Of a stretch of 47,429 nt of DNA, positions 7,705 to 17,360 are shown in pieces. This DNA is from Asticcacaulis benevestitus DSM 16100 = ATCC BAA-896. Lineage in GTDB: Bacteria; Pseudomonadota; Alphaproteobacteria; Caulobacterales; Caulobacteraceae. Position 1 is the stretch's first letter. Every line of letters begins with the position of its first letter. The stretch covers positions 194 to 47,622 of the forward strand of contig NZ_AQWM01000004.1 in NCBI RefSeq assembly GCF_000376105.1, read 5' to 3'. The translations under genes and the position numbers were made by a program. The notes beneath the pieces were generated by a model. It saw only the letters and a program-made list of their open reading frames with translations, was not told the DNA's origin and searched no databases.

Positions 7705-7885
7705 GACACGGATAAGGCACAGATGATGACCTGCGGTCATCGACACGGATAAGGCACGGATTTCATAATAAATTTCAAAGCTCAACGCTGAGCGATAGAC
7801 CTTAAGGACGGCAAAGCCGTCATAAAATACCTATCCGTGCCTTATCCGTGTCGCCGCGAAGCGGCATCCGTGCCTTTATCCGTGG
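7705..7885. repeat. Composite palindromic repeat, four copies of a 20-nt unit
   Basis: The unit GACACGGATAAGGCACGGAT occurs directly at 7705-7724 (one mismatch) and 7742-7761, and inverted at 7833-7852 (exact) and 7866-7884 (one extra T, partial). Between the arms are smaller perfect hairpins GCTCA-ACGC-TGAGC (7780-7793), GACGGC-AAA-GCCGTC (7807-7821) and GCCGC-GAA-GCGGC (7853-7865). The whole can fold into a large cruciform. It fills the gap between copy 3 of the esterases and the DUF2939 gene. No gene is present. Confidence 0.8.
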
Positions 7886-8008
7886 TCCAAACTATCTTCC
7901 AATATCGGCAGCCGCGCCACACCTGCGCGTCAATTCACCGCAAAGGGGCGACAAGCCTAGATTGGCGTGTTAACCTTGTTTCATACGGTCTCCAGGGGGA
8001 AATGTACT

Positions 8009-8629
8009 GTGTCGAGAATTCTAAGCCTGTTGCTGGTCCTCATCGTCGCGGGTTGCGCCGGTCTGTTCTATGCCGCGCCGATCATTTCCTTCGCCGATGT
8101 CCGCAGTTCCTGCCAGAGCCAGGATATCGACGCCCTGGCCAAACTGATCGATTTCGACACCGTGCGCATCAGCCTAAAAGCCCAGCTCGATGCCGGCGAC
8201 AAGGGGCTGGCCGCTCCCGCCCCCAGCGCGCTCAATGATCCGGTCGGCGCCACCGGCAGCGCCTTCAAAAATGTCGCCGATTCCGTCGGCAAGGCCATCA
8301 ATGACATGGTCAACCCCAATGCGGTCAAAGCACCCGCCAGGCCGGTGATCGACGTCAATTCTTACCTGACGCCCAAGGCGATCCTCGGCCTGACCTATGG
8401 CGAAGCGAAAGACGCCAACACCTTTGAGCCGTCAGCTTTCGAGGGCAAGCCGCCCTCGCCCAAGGTGGCGTTTTTCAGTCTCGAACGCGCCCGCCTGACC
8501 GTCACCGACGAGATCCACGGCACCACCACCTTCACCTTCGAGCGCCACGGCCTGACCCATTGGGAACTGGTCCATATCGGCCTGCCCACCGCCGAAAGCG
8601 AAGCCATGAAGGCCAATCCGGCCGGTTAA
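8009..8629 (+). CDS. DUF2939 family membrane-anchored or lipoprotein
   Basis: The 206-residue product starts at GTG, with AGGGGGA six to eight bases before; an in-frame ATG at 7967 would add 14 residues that do not fit the family. The N-terminus (SRILSLLLVLIVAGCAGLFYAA) is either an uncleaved anchor or a lipoprotein signal with IVAGC as lipobox. Typical DUF2939 sequence follows: DVRSSCQSQDIDALAKLIDFDTVRISLKAQLDA, later VIDVNSYLTPKAILGLTYGE and the C-terminal strands TFTFERHGLTHWELVHIGLP. The biochemical role of the family is unknown. It is a single gene with its own upstream region. Confidence 0.82.
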   Translation: MSRILSLLLVLIVAGCAGLFYAAPIISFADVRSSCQSQDIDALAKLIDFDTVRISLKAQLDAGDKGLAAPAPSALNDPVGATGSAFKNVADSVGKAINDMVNPNAVKAPARPVIDVNSYLTPKAILGLTYGEAKDANTFEPSAFEGKPPSPKVAFFSLERARLTVTDEIHGTTTFTFERHGLTHWELVHIGLPTAESEAMKANPAG

Positions 8630-8692
8630 CCCTAGGCATAAGGTAGCCAAGGCCTTATGGATGGGCGGCTCCGGTGAGTCGAAAAGGATTAG

Positions 8693-8748
8693 CTTTCGAG
8701 ACCCGTAGCGCAGCGTACTCAAGTACGTGAGCAACGGAAGCTCTAAAG
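8693..8748 (+). other. Long imperfect hairpin before the AEC transporter gene
   Basis: Stem blocks pair in order around a TCAA loop: CTTT/AAAG, GAG/CTC, CCGT/ACGG and GCGTAC/GTACGT (one G-T). The hairpin lies about 46 nt before the transporter start. It could be a leader structure, a small RNA or one copy of a genome repeat. No T-run follows, so it is not a standard terminator. Confidence 0.4.
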
Positions 8749-8794
8749 ATGATGCTTTGCAGACCATCGGAGCGAGACCAGACATGAGGCCGAC

Positions 8795-9721
8795 ATGATT
8801 GATACCTTAGGCCGCGTCCTCGTCTTCTTCGCCTTTATCGGCCTTGGCGCCTTGCTGGTGAAGCTCAAGCGCCTCAACGCGCAGGGGCTGGACGGCCTGT
8901 CCGCCTATTTCTACTGGCTGGCCTTTCCGTGCTGGCTGATGATCAGCTTTTCCCGCCTGCCGCATGTCGCCCCCACCATGGCCACGCCGATCCTTGGCTA
9001 TCTCGCCGCCATGGTACTAACCGGCGCGATCGTCGTTCTTGCCACCCGCCTTTTCAAAAGCCGCAAAGACGACTCCATCGCCGCCGGCATGGCCGGCTTC
9101 ATCAACAATTCCGCTTTTCTCGGCATCCCCATTGCGCTCAGCCTGTTCGGGCCGGAAGTTTCGCGCATCGGGCCGCTGGTCGTGGCCGCCGATTTCCTCA
9201 TCCTGTTCAGCATCGGTTGCGCCGGACTGGCCAAGGCCTCGGGCAAGACCTTCCGGGCCGCGCTCGCCCACACCGCCAAAAACCCGACCGTGATCGGTGC
9301 CCTGACCGGCGTCGCCTGCATGCTGATCGGTTTTCACTTCCCGCCGGCGATAGACAATGCGCTCGATATCCTCGGCAGGTCCGGCCCGCCGGTCGCGCTC
9401 GTGGCGCTGGGCGGCATGCTGGCCTTGATGCCCGCCACCAATCTCGTCCGCCCGGATATCACCAGCGCCATCGCCATCATCGGCAAGATCCTGCTGGCGC
9501 CCGCCCTCGTCGCGCTGGTGCTCAGCCTGCTCCGCGTCGATCCGCTGACCTTGCGCGTCTGCGTCTTCCTCGCGGCCACGCCCACCGCCGTCAGCGTCTT
9601 CATCCAGACCAAAATGTACGGCCTGTGGTTTGAAGGCGCCGCCAAGACGGTGGCACAATCGACCCTGATCAGCCTGTTTACCCTGTCGGCGCTGGCGCTG
9701 ATTCTAACGCATGGAATATGA
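8795..9721 (+). CDS. AEC family transporter (auxin efflux carrier type)
   Basis: The 308-residue integral membrane protein has about ten hydrophobic segments in the two-half layout of the AEC/Mem_trans family (BART superfamily). Recognisable pieces are FAFIGLGALLVKLKRLNAQGLDGLSAYFYWLAFPCWLM near the start, GFINNSAFLGIPIALSLFG (the conserved NxxFxGxP region) and, late, VCVFLAATPTAVSVFI. Bacterial members export or import small carboxylates such as malate; the substrate cannot be told from sequence. GAGGCCGAC precedes the ATG. It is convergent with the oxidoreductase gene with no gap between the two stops. Confidence 0.88.
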   Translation: MIDTLGRVLVFFAFIGLGALLVKLKRLNAQGLDGLSAYFYWLAFPCWLMISFSRLPHVAPTMATPILGYLAAMVLTGAIVVLATRLFKSRKDDSIAAGMAGFINNSAFLGIPIALSLFGPEVSRIGPLVVAADFLILFSIGCAGLAKASGKTFRAALAHTAKNPTVIGALTGVACMLIGFHFPPAIDNALDILGRSGPPVALVALGGMLALMPATNLVRPDITSAIAIIGKILLAPALVALVLSLLRVDPLTLRVCVFLAATPTAVSVFIQTKMYGLWFEGAAKTVAQSTLISLFTLSALALILTHGI

Positions 9722-10507
9722 CTACTTCGGCGAGGTCGATGTCCCGGCCAGGATACCGCCGTCGATATTGAATTCCGACCCCGTGATATAGGTCGCCTCA
9801 TCCGATGCCAGCAGGATCGCCACCGCCGCCACCTCATCCGGCCGGCCAAAACGATGCAGCGGCATATTATCGAGCATCCGCTTTTCATCGGCCGCGCCAT
9901 CGATCATGCCATCCCACATCGGCGTGCGGATCGAGGCCGGATAGAGCGAATTGCAGCGGATTCCGAGATTTTGCTCGGCGCAATAGAGCGCCACCGACTT
10001 GCTGTGATTGCGGATGGCGGCCTTGCTGGCGGCATAGGCGGCGGTTTTCGGCACGCCCACAAGCCCCGACCGCGACGACATATTGATGATCGAGCCGCCC
10101 TTGCCGACCGCGCGCATGGCCTGGATCGCGTGCTTGCATCCCAGGAACACGCTGTCGAGATTGATGGCCATGACCTTGCGCCAATCCTCCAGACTGGCGT
10201 GTTCCGGATCGTGCGGATGCCCGCCCTCGGTGCCGGTGATGCCGGCATTATTGACCAGAATATCGAGCCCGCCGCGTTCTGACACGATAGCGGCCATCAC
10301 CGCCGCCCACTGCGCCTCGTCGGTGACATCGTGCGCCATAAAGCCGCCCTTGTCCCCCAGCGCCCGGGCGGCGGCCTCGCCTTTTTCCACATTGATATCG
10401 CTGATGACAACATAGGCGCCCTCGGCAGCGAAGGCCGCAGCTATGGCCGCGCCGATGCCGCTGGCCGCACCGGTGATCAATGCCGTCTTGCCCGATAGTC
10501 TGTTCAT
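9722..10507 (-). CDS. SDR family NAD(P)-dependent oxidoreductase
   Basis: The 261-residue classical short-chain dehydrogenase has the cofactor-binding TGAASGIG (about residues 12-19), NNAG, the catalytic Ser in NMSSRSG, and YAASK (Tyr and Lys). The C-terminus EFNIDGGILAG is typical of alcohol, sugar or hydroxysteroid dehydrogenases of this group; the substrate is unresolved. The chosen ATG (MNRLSGKTALITGA) matches the family and has CAGGG eight bases upstream; longer in-frame versions would run through the upstream hairpin region. It stands alone between convergent and upstream neighbours. Confidence 0.92.
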   Translation of the reverse strand: MNRLSGKTALITGAASGIGAAIAAAFAAEGAYVVISDINVEKGEAAARALGDKGGFMAHDVTDEAQWAAVMAAIVSERGGLDILVNNAGITGTEGGHPHDPEHASLEDWRKVMAINLDSVFLGCKHAIQAMRAVGKGGSIINMSSRSGLVGVPKTAAYAASKAAIRNHSKSVALYCAEQNLGIRCNSLYPASIRTPMWDGMIDGAADEKRMLDNMPLHRFGRPDEVAAVAILLASDEATYITGSEFNIDGGILAGTSTSPK

Positions 10508-10587
10508 AGAAAAACCCTGCAGCTGAAAAGAAGATGCAGGGTTATAGCATGGAACATAAGGGCGCCATGCGCCAGATAGCCGCTGGA

Positions 10588-10631
10588 GCGCTTTCCGAAA
10601 AGTGTGACGCACTTTTCGGATCAAAAAGCGC
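10588..10631. repeat. Palindromic intergenic element
   Basis: An 11-bp perfect stem (TCCGAAAAGTG / CACTTTTCGGA) with loop TGACG is enclosed by an outer GCGCTTT / AAAGCGC pairing. From memory, this TTCCGAAAAGTG..CACTTTTCGGA palindrome is a common dispersed intergenic element in alphaproteobacteria. It lies between the alaS 3' end and the SDR gene start. Confidence 0.6.
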
Positions 10632-10654
10632 GTAAACACAAAAAACTAAGAGCG

Positions 10655-10677
10655 CCGATCTGATCCCATCAGATCGG
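10655..10677 (-). terminator. Probable terminator of alaS
   Basis: A perfect 10-bp stem (CCGATCTGAT / ATCAGATCGG) with loop of three bases lies 9 nt after the alaS stop on the minus strand. The T-rich stretch (TTTTTT) comes about 10 nt later rather than directly after the stem, so its strength is uncertain. Confidence 0.55.
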
Positions 10678-10685
10678 AATGCGAA

Positions 10686-13322
10686 CTAGATCAGCGCCTT
10701 GACCGCTGCGATGCCCGCATCGGCCTGGCTTTCATCCGGCGCGCCGCCCTGGGCGAAATCGGCCTTGCCGCCCGCCCCTTGCCCACCCATGGCGATCACG
10801 GCCGCCTTGGCCAGCTCGGTAGCGTTATATTTGCCGGTCAGGTCAGGCGTTACCGCCACGGTGACCGCCGCCTTGCCATCGAGCTTGCCGACCAGCGCCA
10901 CGATGCCGCTGCCGATCGATTTCTTGAAATCCTCGGCCAGCGGACGCAGATCCTTGCCGCCGACGCCATCCAGCACGCGGGCGATCACCTTGGTGCCGTT
11001 GATCTCTTCCGGCCCGGAGGCCGCGCCGCCACCGCCAACCGCGAGTGCGCGTTTGGCTTCGGACAGTTCCTTTTCGAGGCGCTTGCGCTCTGCGATCAGG
11101 GCTTCGACGCGGGCGCCGACCTGATGGACCGGCACCTTGAACTGATCGGCCAGAGCCGTGGCCACGCCCGCCTGATCGAGCAGGAACTGACGCGCCGATT
11201 CACCGGTATAGGCCTCGATGCGGCGAATGCCCGCCGCCACGCCGCCTTCGGAAATGATCTTGAACAGGGCGATATCGCCGGTGCGCGACACGTGGGTGCC
11301 GCCGCACAGTTCGACCGAATAGTCACCCTCGCCTTCGAGCGCATGACCGAGCGCCAGCACGCGCACTTCCTCGCCGTACTTCTCACCGAACAGCGCCACG
11401 GCGCCGGCTTCGATAGCCTTTTCCGGCGACATCAGCTTGGTGGCCGCCGCCTGATTTTGCAGGATGACCGCGTTGACCTCGTCCTCGATGCGTTCGATCT
11501 CGGCATCGCTCAGCGGCGCGCCGTGGCTGAAGTCGAAACGCATGCGGTCGGCATCGACCAGCTGGCCCTTTTGCGCGACGTGCGCGCCCAGAACGTGCTT
11601 GAGCGCGGCGTGCAGCAGGTGCGCGGCCGAGTGGTTCGAGCGCGTGGTGTGGCGCTTTTCGGCATCGACCCTGAGCTCGACCTTGTCGCCGAGCTTGAGC
11701 GTGCCTTCGGTGATCTCAAGCAGGTGGACGATGAGCTCGCCGGCCTGACGATAGGTGTCCTTGATGACGCCCTGGCCATGCAGAAGCTCGACCGCGCCGG
11801 TATCGCCGGCCTGGCCGCCGCCTTCGGGATAAAACGGCGTCTTTTCAAAAACCGCCTCGACCGTATCGCCTGCCATGGCTTCGCCGACCTGCTCGCCATT
11901 GAGCAGCAGTGCCTGCACGTGCGCCTGGGCGTTCAGGTGATCGTAACCGACGAAGTCCGAAGCGCCGATGGCGTCCTTAATGGTGAACCATTCCGCCGAC
12001 TGGGCCTTTTCGCCGGAGCCGGTCCAGTTTTCGCGGCCGCGCGTCTTTTGCGCTTCCATGGCGGTGTCGAAACCGGCCGTATCGACGGTCAGCCCCTTGC
12101 CGCGAATGGCGTCCTGCGTCAGGTCGAGCGGGAAGCCGTAGGTGTCGTAAAGCTTGAAGGCGGTTTCGCCGTTCATGACGTCGCCGTCCTTGAGGTCGCG
12201 CGTCGCTTCGTCGAGCAGGGTCATGCCGCGGCCAAGCGTGCGGCGGAAGCGTTCTTCCTCCTGGCGCAAGGTATCGATGATGCTGGCCTCGGCGCGTTTC
12301 AGTTCGCCGTAGTGGCCACCCATTTCCGCGACGAGCGTCGGTGCCAGCTTGTGCAGCAGCGGCTCCTGCGCGCCCAGCAGATAGGCGTGGCGCATGGCGC
12401 GGCGCATGATGCGGCGCAGAACGTAGCCGCGGCCTTCGTTCGACGGTGTGACGCCATCGGCGATCAGGAAGGACGACGAGCGCAGGTGATCTGCGATGAC
12501 GCGGTGCGACGGCAGGTTGTCGCCCTCAGCCTTGACGCCGGTGGCCTCGACACTGGCCTTGATCAGGGTCTGGAACAGGTCGATGTCGTAATTGTTGTGC
12601 ACGCCCTGCAGAACCGCGGCGACGCGCTCAAGGCCCATGCCGGTATCGATCGACGGCTTGGGCAGGCTGACGCGCGTGCCGTCGGCCGACTGGTCGAACT
12701 GCATGAAGACGAGGTTCCAGATTTCGACGAAACGGTCGCCATCTTCTTCCGGCGTGCCCGGAGGGCCGCCCCAGATATGATCGCCGTGGTCGTAGAAGAT
12801 TTCGGTGCACGGGCCGCACGGGCCGGTATCGCCCATCGACCAGAAGTTATCCGAACCGGCGATGCGGGCGATCTTCGATTCCGGCAGGCCGGCGATCTTC
12901 TTCCACAGGTCGAAGGCTTCATCGTCATCGATATAGACGGTCGCCATCAGGCGGTTCTTGTCGAGACCATAGTCCTTAGTCATCAGGTTCCAGGCGAACT
13001 CGATCGCTTCGGCCTTGAAGTAGTTGCCGAAGGAGAAGTTGCCGAGCATCTCGAAGAAGGTGTGGTGGCGAGCGGTATAGCCGACATTATCCAGGTCGTT
13101 ATGCTTGCCGCCGGCCCGCACGCATTTCTGCGACGTGGTGGCGCGATTGTAGGGCCGCGTTTCCGCACCGGTAAAGACGTTCTTGAACTGCACCATGCCC
13201 GCATTGGTGAACATCAGGGTCGGGTCGTTGTGCGGCACGAGCGAGGAGGACGAAACGACCTCGTGGCCCTGCTTGGCAAAGTAATCGAGGAAGGTCTGAC
13301 GTATCTGATTTAAGGACGGCAT
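10686..13322 (-). CDS. alaS: Alanyl-tRNA synthetase
   Basis: The 878-residue enzyme charges tRNA-Ala in the cytoplasm. Domains in order: class II catalytic core from residue 1 ([43 protein letters not shown], ending near the glycine-rich GMGLERVA), tRNA recognition domain, editing domain with the zinc motif HSAAHLLH near residue 561 and CGGTH near 671, and the C-Ala oligomerisation/DHHA1 domain ([20 protein letters not shown]). An in-frame TTG ten codons upstream is less likely because known AlaS proteins begin at the MPSLN position. It follows recA on the same strand but is separated from it by a terminator, so it is transcribed separately. Confidence 0.97.
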   Translation of the reverse strand: MPSLNQIRQTFLDYFAKQGHEVVSSSSLVPHNDPTLMFTNAGMVQFKNVFTGAETRPYNRATTSQKCVRAGGKHNDLDNVGYTARHHTFFEMLGNFSFGNYFKAEAIEFAWNLMTKDYGLDKNRLMATVYIDDDEAFDLWKKIAGLPESKIARIAGSDNFWSMGDTGPCGPCTEIFYDHGDHIWGGPPGTPEEDGDRFVEIWNLVFMQFDQSADGTRVSLPKPSIDTGMGLERVAAVLQGVHNNYDIDLFQTLIKASVEATGVKAEGDNLPSHRVIADHLRSSSFLIADGVTPSNEGRGYVLRRIMRRAMRHAYLLGAQEPLLHKLAPTLVAEMGGHYGELKRAEASIIDTLRQEEERFRRTLGRGMTLLDEATRDLKDGDVMNGETAFKLYDTYGFPLDLTQDAIRGKGLTVDTAGFDTAMEAQKTRGRENWTGSGEKAQSAEWFTIKDAIGASDFVGYDHLNAQAHVQALLLNGEQVGEAMAGDTVEAVFEKTPFYPEGGGQAGDTGAVELLHGQGVIKDTYRQAGELIVHLLEITEGTLKLGDKVELRVDAEKRHTTRSNHSAAHLLHAALKHVLGAHVAQKGQLVDADRMRFDFSHGAPLSDAEIERIEDEVNAVILQNQAAATKLMSPEKAIEAGAVALFGEKYGEEVRVLALGHALEGEGDYSVELCGGTHVSRTGDIALFKIISEGGVAAGIRRIEAYTGESARQFLLDQAGVATALADQFKVPVHQVGARVEALIAERKRLEKELSEAKRALAVGGGGAASGPEEINGTKVIARVLDGVGGKDLRPLAEDFKKSIGSGIVALVGKLDGKAAVTVAVTPDLTGKYNATELAKAAVIAMGGQGAGGKADFAQGGAPDESQADAGIAAVKALI

Positions 13323-13456
13323 GGTCTGCTTCAGTTCGAGGTAGATGGGCAAATAAGAGGTTGTATATAGAGGGGCTTCACAACAAGCGCAAAGACCTTT
13401 GCACCGCTAAGGCTATCTTTTTGCCGCTCTGTGGCATCTGTTCCTGCAACAAACAA

Positions 13457-13484
13457 AAAAGACGCCCGTTGCGGGGCGTCTTTT
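13457..13484 (-). terminator. Rho-independent terminator of recA
   Basis: An 11-bp stem AAAAGACGCCC / GGGCGTCTTTT with a six-base loop has, on the minus strand, a run of six T. It lies about 110 nt after the recA stop and before alaS. Confidence 0.9.
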
Positions 13485-13594
13485 CCTGATCAGGCCGGTG
13501 GACCGGAGGTTTGGAGCCGGTCCGGCCCGATCATGTTGTTTTGCTCAAGCGCCGCAAGCGTCGCCCTTGCCAGATCACACACGTAATCTTGAGT

Positions 13595-14680
13595 TTACAG
13601 CGACTCGTCGCCTTCGTTGGCGTCCGGCTCTGGCGTGCCCAGCAGTTCCTCGGCCAGGACCACCGACTTGTTGCGGATGCCCTTTTCGATCTCGTTGCAC
13701 ATTTCCGGATTGGCTTTCAGGAAGTCGCGAGCGTTATCGCGGCCCTGACCGATGCGGGTCGAGTTGTAGGAGTACCAGGATCCCGACTTCTCGACGAGGC
13801 CAGCCTTGACGCCCAGATCGATGATCTCACCGATCTTGGAGATGCCCTGACCGAACATGATGTCAAACTCGACTTCGCGGAACGGCGGCGCGATCTTGTT
13901 CTTGACCACCTTGACCTTGACGCTGTTGCCGATGTTCTCGTCGCGCACCTTGATGGCGCCGGTGCGCCGGATATCGAGACGCACCGAGGCGTAGAATTTC
14001 AGCGCGTTGCCGCCCGTCGTCGTTTCCGGCGAGCCGTACATCACGCCGATCTTCATGCGGATCTGGTTGATGAAGATGACAATGCACTTCGACTTGGAGA
14101 TCGAGCCGGTCAGCTTGCGCAGGGCCTGCGACATCAGACGGGCTTGCAGACCGGGCAGGCTGTCGCCCATGTCGCCTTCGATTTCCGCGCGCGGTGTCAA
14201 GGCGGCCACCGAATCGATGACCACGATATCGACGGCGCCCGAACGGACCAGCGTGTCGGTGATTTCCAGCGCCTGTTCGCCGTTATCCGGCTGCGAGACG
14301 AGCAGGTCATCGAGATTGACGCCCAGACGCTGCGCATAGCTCGGATCGAGCGCGTGCTCCGCATCGACAAACGCGGCCGTGCCGCCCTGCTTCTGGATTT
14401 CGGCCACGGTGTGCAGGGCCAGCGTCGTCTTGCCCGACGATTCCGGACCATAGATTTCAATGACGCGACCCTTCGGCAGGCCGCCGATACCCAGCGCCAT
14501 ATCGAGACCCAGCGAGCCGGTGGAGACCGCTTCGATATCCGCGATCTTGCCGTTCTTGCCCAGGGTCATGACCGACCCCTTGCCAAAGGCGCGATCAATC
14601 TGCGCCAGCGCCGCTTCGAGGGCGCGTTGCTTTTCAGCTTCGTTTTTACCGACCAATTTCAATACCGCTTGAGATGACAT
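13595..14680 (-). CDS. recA: RecA recombinase
   Basis: The 361-residue protein performs strand exchange and acts as co-protease for LexA. Visible motifs: Walker A GPESSGKT (78-85), [13 protein letters not shown], Walker [21 protein letters not shown] with loop L1 ([22 protein letters not shown]), loop L2 region [36 protein letters not shown], and the acidic tail [13 protein letters not shown]. The ATG has AGGAGGG at a 7-nt spacing; an in-frame TTG six bases earlier sits too close to that site. A perfect SOS box lies 90 nt upstream, so LexA control is expected. Confidence 0.98.
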   Translation of the reverse strand: MSSQAVLKLVGKNEAEKQRALEAALAQIDRAFGKGSVMTLGKNGKIADIEAVSTGSLGLDMALGIGGLPKGRVIEIYGPESSGKTTLALHTVAEIQKQGGTAAFVDAEHALDPSYAQRLGVNLDDLLVSQPDNGEQALEITDTLVRSGAVDIVVIDSVAALTPRAEIEGDMGDSLPGLQARLMSQALRKLTGSISKSKCIVIFINQIRMKIGVMYGSPETTTGGNALKFYASVRLDIRRTGAIKVRDENIGNSVKVKVVKNKIAPPFREVEFDIMFGQGISKIGEIIDLGVKAGLVEKSGSWYSYNSTRIGQGRDNARDFLKANPEMCNEIEKGIRNKSVVLAEELLGTPEPDANEGDESL

Positions 14681-14769
14681 AACCAAACCCTCCTATGTCA
14701 CGATTCCCGCCACCGGGTGTTTCTTTTAAATCGTTCTGACCAAACCACGATGTACCTCATTTGTTCCAG

Positions 14770-14784
14770 GTTCGCAATATGTTC
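14770..14784 (-). promoter_or_regulatory. LexA/SOS box of recA
   Basis: GTTC-GCAATAT-GTTC exactly fits the alphaproteobacterial LexA site GTTC-N7-GTTC. Read on the recA strand it is GAAC-ATATTGC-GAAC, with a CATATT -10-like element inside. The site is 90 nt before the recA ATG. Confidence 0.88.
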
Positions 14785-14896
14785 TCATCGTCTTTTTTGC
14801 GATCTCTTCTTCCGCTTGCCGAGAACCGTTTTGTCGTCTGGGTTTGCGCGATAAAAAAACTTACAGCCAAGGCCGCCGGGTCGGCGCCCGGCCTGC

Positions 14897-15370
14897 CTAC
14901 CCCCTCACCGCCGCCTCGATTTTGGCGACGTCGATCTTGCCCATCTGCATCATGGCCTCAAAAGCGCGCCTGGCCACATCGCCGCCTTTTGCCATGGCTT
15001 CAGTAAACGCACGCGGGGTGATCTGCCACGACAGCCCCCATCTGTCCTTGCACCAACCGCAGGCGCTTTCCTGGCCGCCATTGCCCACAATGGCGTTCCA
15101 GTATCGGTCGGTCTCTTCCTGATCGTCGGTGGCGATGGCGAAGGAAAAGGCCTCGGTCTGATGGAACACGTCGCCGCCATTGAGCCCCAGGCACGGGATG
15201 CCGCAGACGGTGAATTCGACGGTCAGGACGTCGCCCGCCTTGCCGCCGGGAAAATCGGACGGCGCGCGGTGCACGGCGCCCACCGCGCTGTCGGGAAAGG
15301 TCTCGGCGTAAAAGCGCGCGGCGGCTTCCGCGTCCTTGTTGTACCACAGGCAAATCGTGTTCTTGTTCAT
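14897..15370 (-). CDS. VOC family protein, PhnB-like (3-demethylubiquinone methyltransferase-like fold)
   Basis: The 157-residue protein belongs to the PhnB/3-dmu-9_3-mt branch of the glyoxalase/VOC superfamily: ICLWYNKDAEAAARFYAETFPDS at the start, FPGGKAGDVLTVEFTVCGIPCLGLNGG, then the diagnostic EETDRYWNAIVGNGGQESACGWCKDRWGLSWQITP. Members are small cytoplasmic dimers; most have no proven reaction, and the methyltransferase label of the family is misleading. GAGGACACGCC precedes the ATG. It is an isolated gene between recA (same strand, opposite side of the SOS promoter) and the DUF885 genes. Confidence 0.88.
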   Translation of the reverse strand: MNKNTICLWYNKDAEAAARFYAETFPDSAVGAVHRAPSDFPGGKAGDVLTVEFTVCGIPCLGLNGGDVFHQTEAFSFAIATDDQEETDRYWNAIVGNGGQESACGWCKDRWGLSWQITPRAFTEAMAKGGDVARRAFEAMMQMGKIDVAKIEAAVRG

Positions 15371-15475
15371 GGCGTGTCCTCGGGTTGTTATATAATAGGC
15401 CCCGCTACCCCTAGGGCAACTATCGGCTCACAGTCAGAATCTGTCAATTCCGATGCCGGAGGGCACACCTGCCAC

Positions 15476-15509
15476 AAAAAAGCAGCACCAACCCTAAGGC
15501 TGATGCTGC
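15476..15509 (-). terminator. Rho-independent terminator of the DUF885 gene
   Basis: On the minus strand a 12-bp stem (GCAGCATCAGCC / GGTTGGTGCTGC, two G-T pairs) with loop TTAG is followed by six T. It lies 31 nt after the first DUF885 stop. Confidence 0.88.
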
Positions 15510-15540
15510 ACGACTCCTGTCAAAGCGGGTCTGGTCTAAC

Positions 15541-17337
15541 CTAGATCTGGCCAGCGTCCGTATAGACCTGTTCCAGCACCGCCAGCGGCACGGCGCCCGC
15601 CAGAAGGCCGGTATCGTGGAACTTTTTGATATCGAAGGCCGCGCCAAGCTTGGCCTTTGATTTTTCACGCAGTTCCAGCCACTTGATCTTGCCGATCATA
15701 TAGCCCAGCGCCTGACCGGGCCAGACGGCGTAACGCTCGATCTCGGTTTCATTCGAATCGCCGAGATAGGTGTTCATGTAGTCCATCGCCTGCTCGCGGC
15801 TCCACTTCTTGTGGTGCATGCCGGTATCGACCACGAGGCGGCAGGCGCGGAACAAGGCGTCATGCAGATAGCCGATCTCGCCGAACGGATCGGTGGCATA
15901 CATGTCCATGTCGGTGCCGGCCAGTTGCTCCGAATAGAGCGCCCACCCTTCGATATAGGCGTTGAAGCCCGAAATCTTGCGCAGTTCCGGCAGGTTCTTG
16001 TTCTCCTGCTGAATCGAGATCTGCATGTGGTGACCGGGGATAGCCTCGTGATAGGTCAGGGTCGGCAGGGTCCAGCTCGGCACCTCGGCGGTGTTGCGCA
16101 GGTTGATGTAATAGGCGCCAGGGCGCTTGCCGTCGAGCGAGGCGCTTTGGTAATAGCCGCCTGGCGCGCCCAGTTCGGTCGCCTTGGGCACACGCTTCAC
16201 CGTCACCTTCGAGGTCGGCAGGGTGCCGAAGAACTGCGGCAGCTTGGCGAAGACGACGTCGATCTGTTTGTTGAGATCGGCCAGCAGCTTGTCCTTGCCA
16301 GCGTCGGTATTGGGGTAGATGAACTTCGGATCCTTGGCCATGGCGGCTAGGCGTTCGCCCGTCGTGCCCTTGGTCATGCCCTGCGCCTTCATGATGGCAT
16401 CCATCTCGGCGCTGATCTCTTTCACCTTGTCGAGGCCGATCTGGTGGATCGCATCCGGCGTCATGTCGGTCGAGGTGCCGCCGCGCGCGCCGAAGGTGTA
16501 ATAGGCCTCGCCGCCCGGAATATGCCAGATACCGGCGTCGTGCGTCGCCTTGGGCAGGGCCGCTTCGATGGCCGCGATCTGACGATCGAGCGCCGGCACC
16601 ACCTCGCCCTCATAGGTCTTGGTGGCGGTGGCGTTCCAGTCTCCCGCAATCGCCTTTTCCTTGGTGCGGCGCGTGATCGAGGCCACCAGCACGCTGTCGG
16701 CGGCCTTGGTGTTGCGCTGGCCCTTCAGTTGCGTCAGGGCCTTTTGCAGGGCGAAATCGGGCGGGATCACGCCCTTGGCGACGTCGGCCTTGAAGCGCTC
16801 GGTTTCCTGATCGAGCAGCACGGCATAGCCGGTCAGACGCGAGAGGTAAGCGTCGGCGTCGGCCTTGGTCTCTATGCTGTGCTGGCTGTCGAGGAAGTCG
16901 GGCACGCTCTGATAGGCGCCGCTCAGTTGCGAAAGCACATAGGGCGCCGGATAGCCGAAGGAACCGAAATCGAAGCTCTTGAAGCCGTTCAGGCTCTGCG
17001 AATAGTCCCAGACCACGGTGTCGTAATTGATGCGATCCATGCCGGTCAGCTTTTCGCGGTCGATGGCCTTCAGCGAGGCCAAGGCCTTTTCGATAAAGGC
17101 CTGCTGGCGGGCGCGCTCGGCCGGCGTCGAGGGATCGAGCTTCGCCTTGAGGCCGGCGCGCTTGTCCTTGTCGAGGCCGAGCGTGGTGGCCAGCATCGGC
17201 GAATTGTCGACCAGTTCGTCATAGATCGACTGGAAGGTGGCGTTAAGGTCGGGCTTGGGCGCCGGCTTGGCGCAGGCGGTGACCGCAACGGCGGTCAGGG
17301 CCGAGCCGCCCACCAGCAGATGACGACGATTGATCAT
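15541..17337 (-). CDS. DUF885 family lipoprotein, putative zinc peptidase-like (copy 1)
   Basis: The 598-residue product begins MINRRHLLVGGSALTAVAVTAC: a twin-arginine-like signal with VTAC as lipobox, so it is probably a periplasmic lipoprotein. The DUF885 domain fills the rest, with the family's HEAIPGHH motif near residue 429 (TYHEAIPGHHMQISIQQE), YIEGWALYSEQLAG, and DTGMHHKKWSREQAMDYM. The metal-ligand-like motif suggests a metallopeptidase; activity has not been assigned here. The start is the ATG with AAGGA eight bases upstream; a longer frame would enter an intergenic repeat. It follows a longer paralogue on the same strand 99 nt away. Confidence 0.87.
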   Translation of the reverse strand: MINRRHLLVGGSALTAVAVTACAKPAPKPDLNATFQSIYDELVDNSPMLATTLGLDKDKRAGLKAKLDPSTPAERARQQAFIEKALASLKAIDREKLTGMDRINYDTVVWDYSQSLNGFKSFDFGSFGYPAPYVLSQLSGAYQSVPDFLDSQHSIETKADADAYLSRLTGYAVLLDQETERFKADVAKGVIPPDFALQKALTQLKGQRNTKAADSVLVASITRRTKEKAIAGDWNATATKTYEGEVVPALDRQIAAIEAALPKATHDAGIWHIPGGEAYYTFGARGGTSTDMTPDAIHQIGLDKVKEISAEMDAIMKAQGMTKGTTGERLAAMAKDPKFIYPNTDAGKDKLLADLNKQIDVVFAKLPQFFGTLPTSKVTVKRVPKATELGAPGGYYQSASLDGKRPGAYYINLRNTAEVPSWTLPTLTYHEAIPGHHMQISIQQENKNLPELRKISGFNAYIEGWALYSEQLAGTDMDMYATDPFGEIGYLHDALFRACRLVVDTGMHHKKWSREQAMDYMNTYLGDSNETEIERYAVWPGQALGYMIGKIKWLELREKSKAKLGAAFDIKKFHDTGLLAGAVPLAVLEQVYTDAGQI

Positions 17338-17360
17338 GGCATTTTTCCTTTTCTTTTCTC

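Noticed and set aside
10779..13313. 844-codon open frame on the plus strand opposite alaS
   Set aside because: It is antisense to a clear alaS gene; GC-rich third positions create long open shadow frames, and the translation has no recognisable domain.
14763..14773. GTTC-CAG-GTTC next to the recA SOS box
   Set aside because: The three-base spacing does not fit LexA; only the adjacent N7 site counts.
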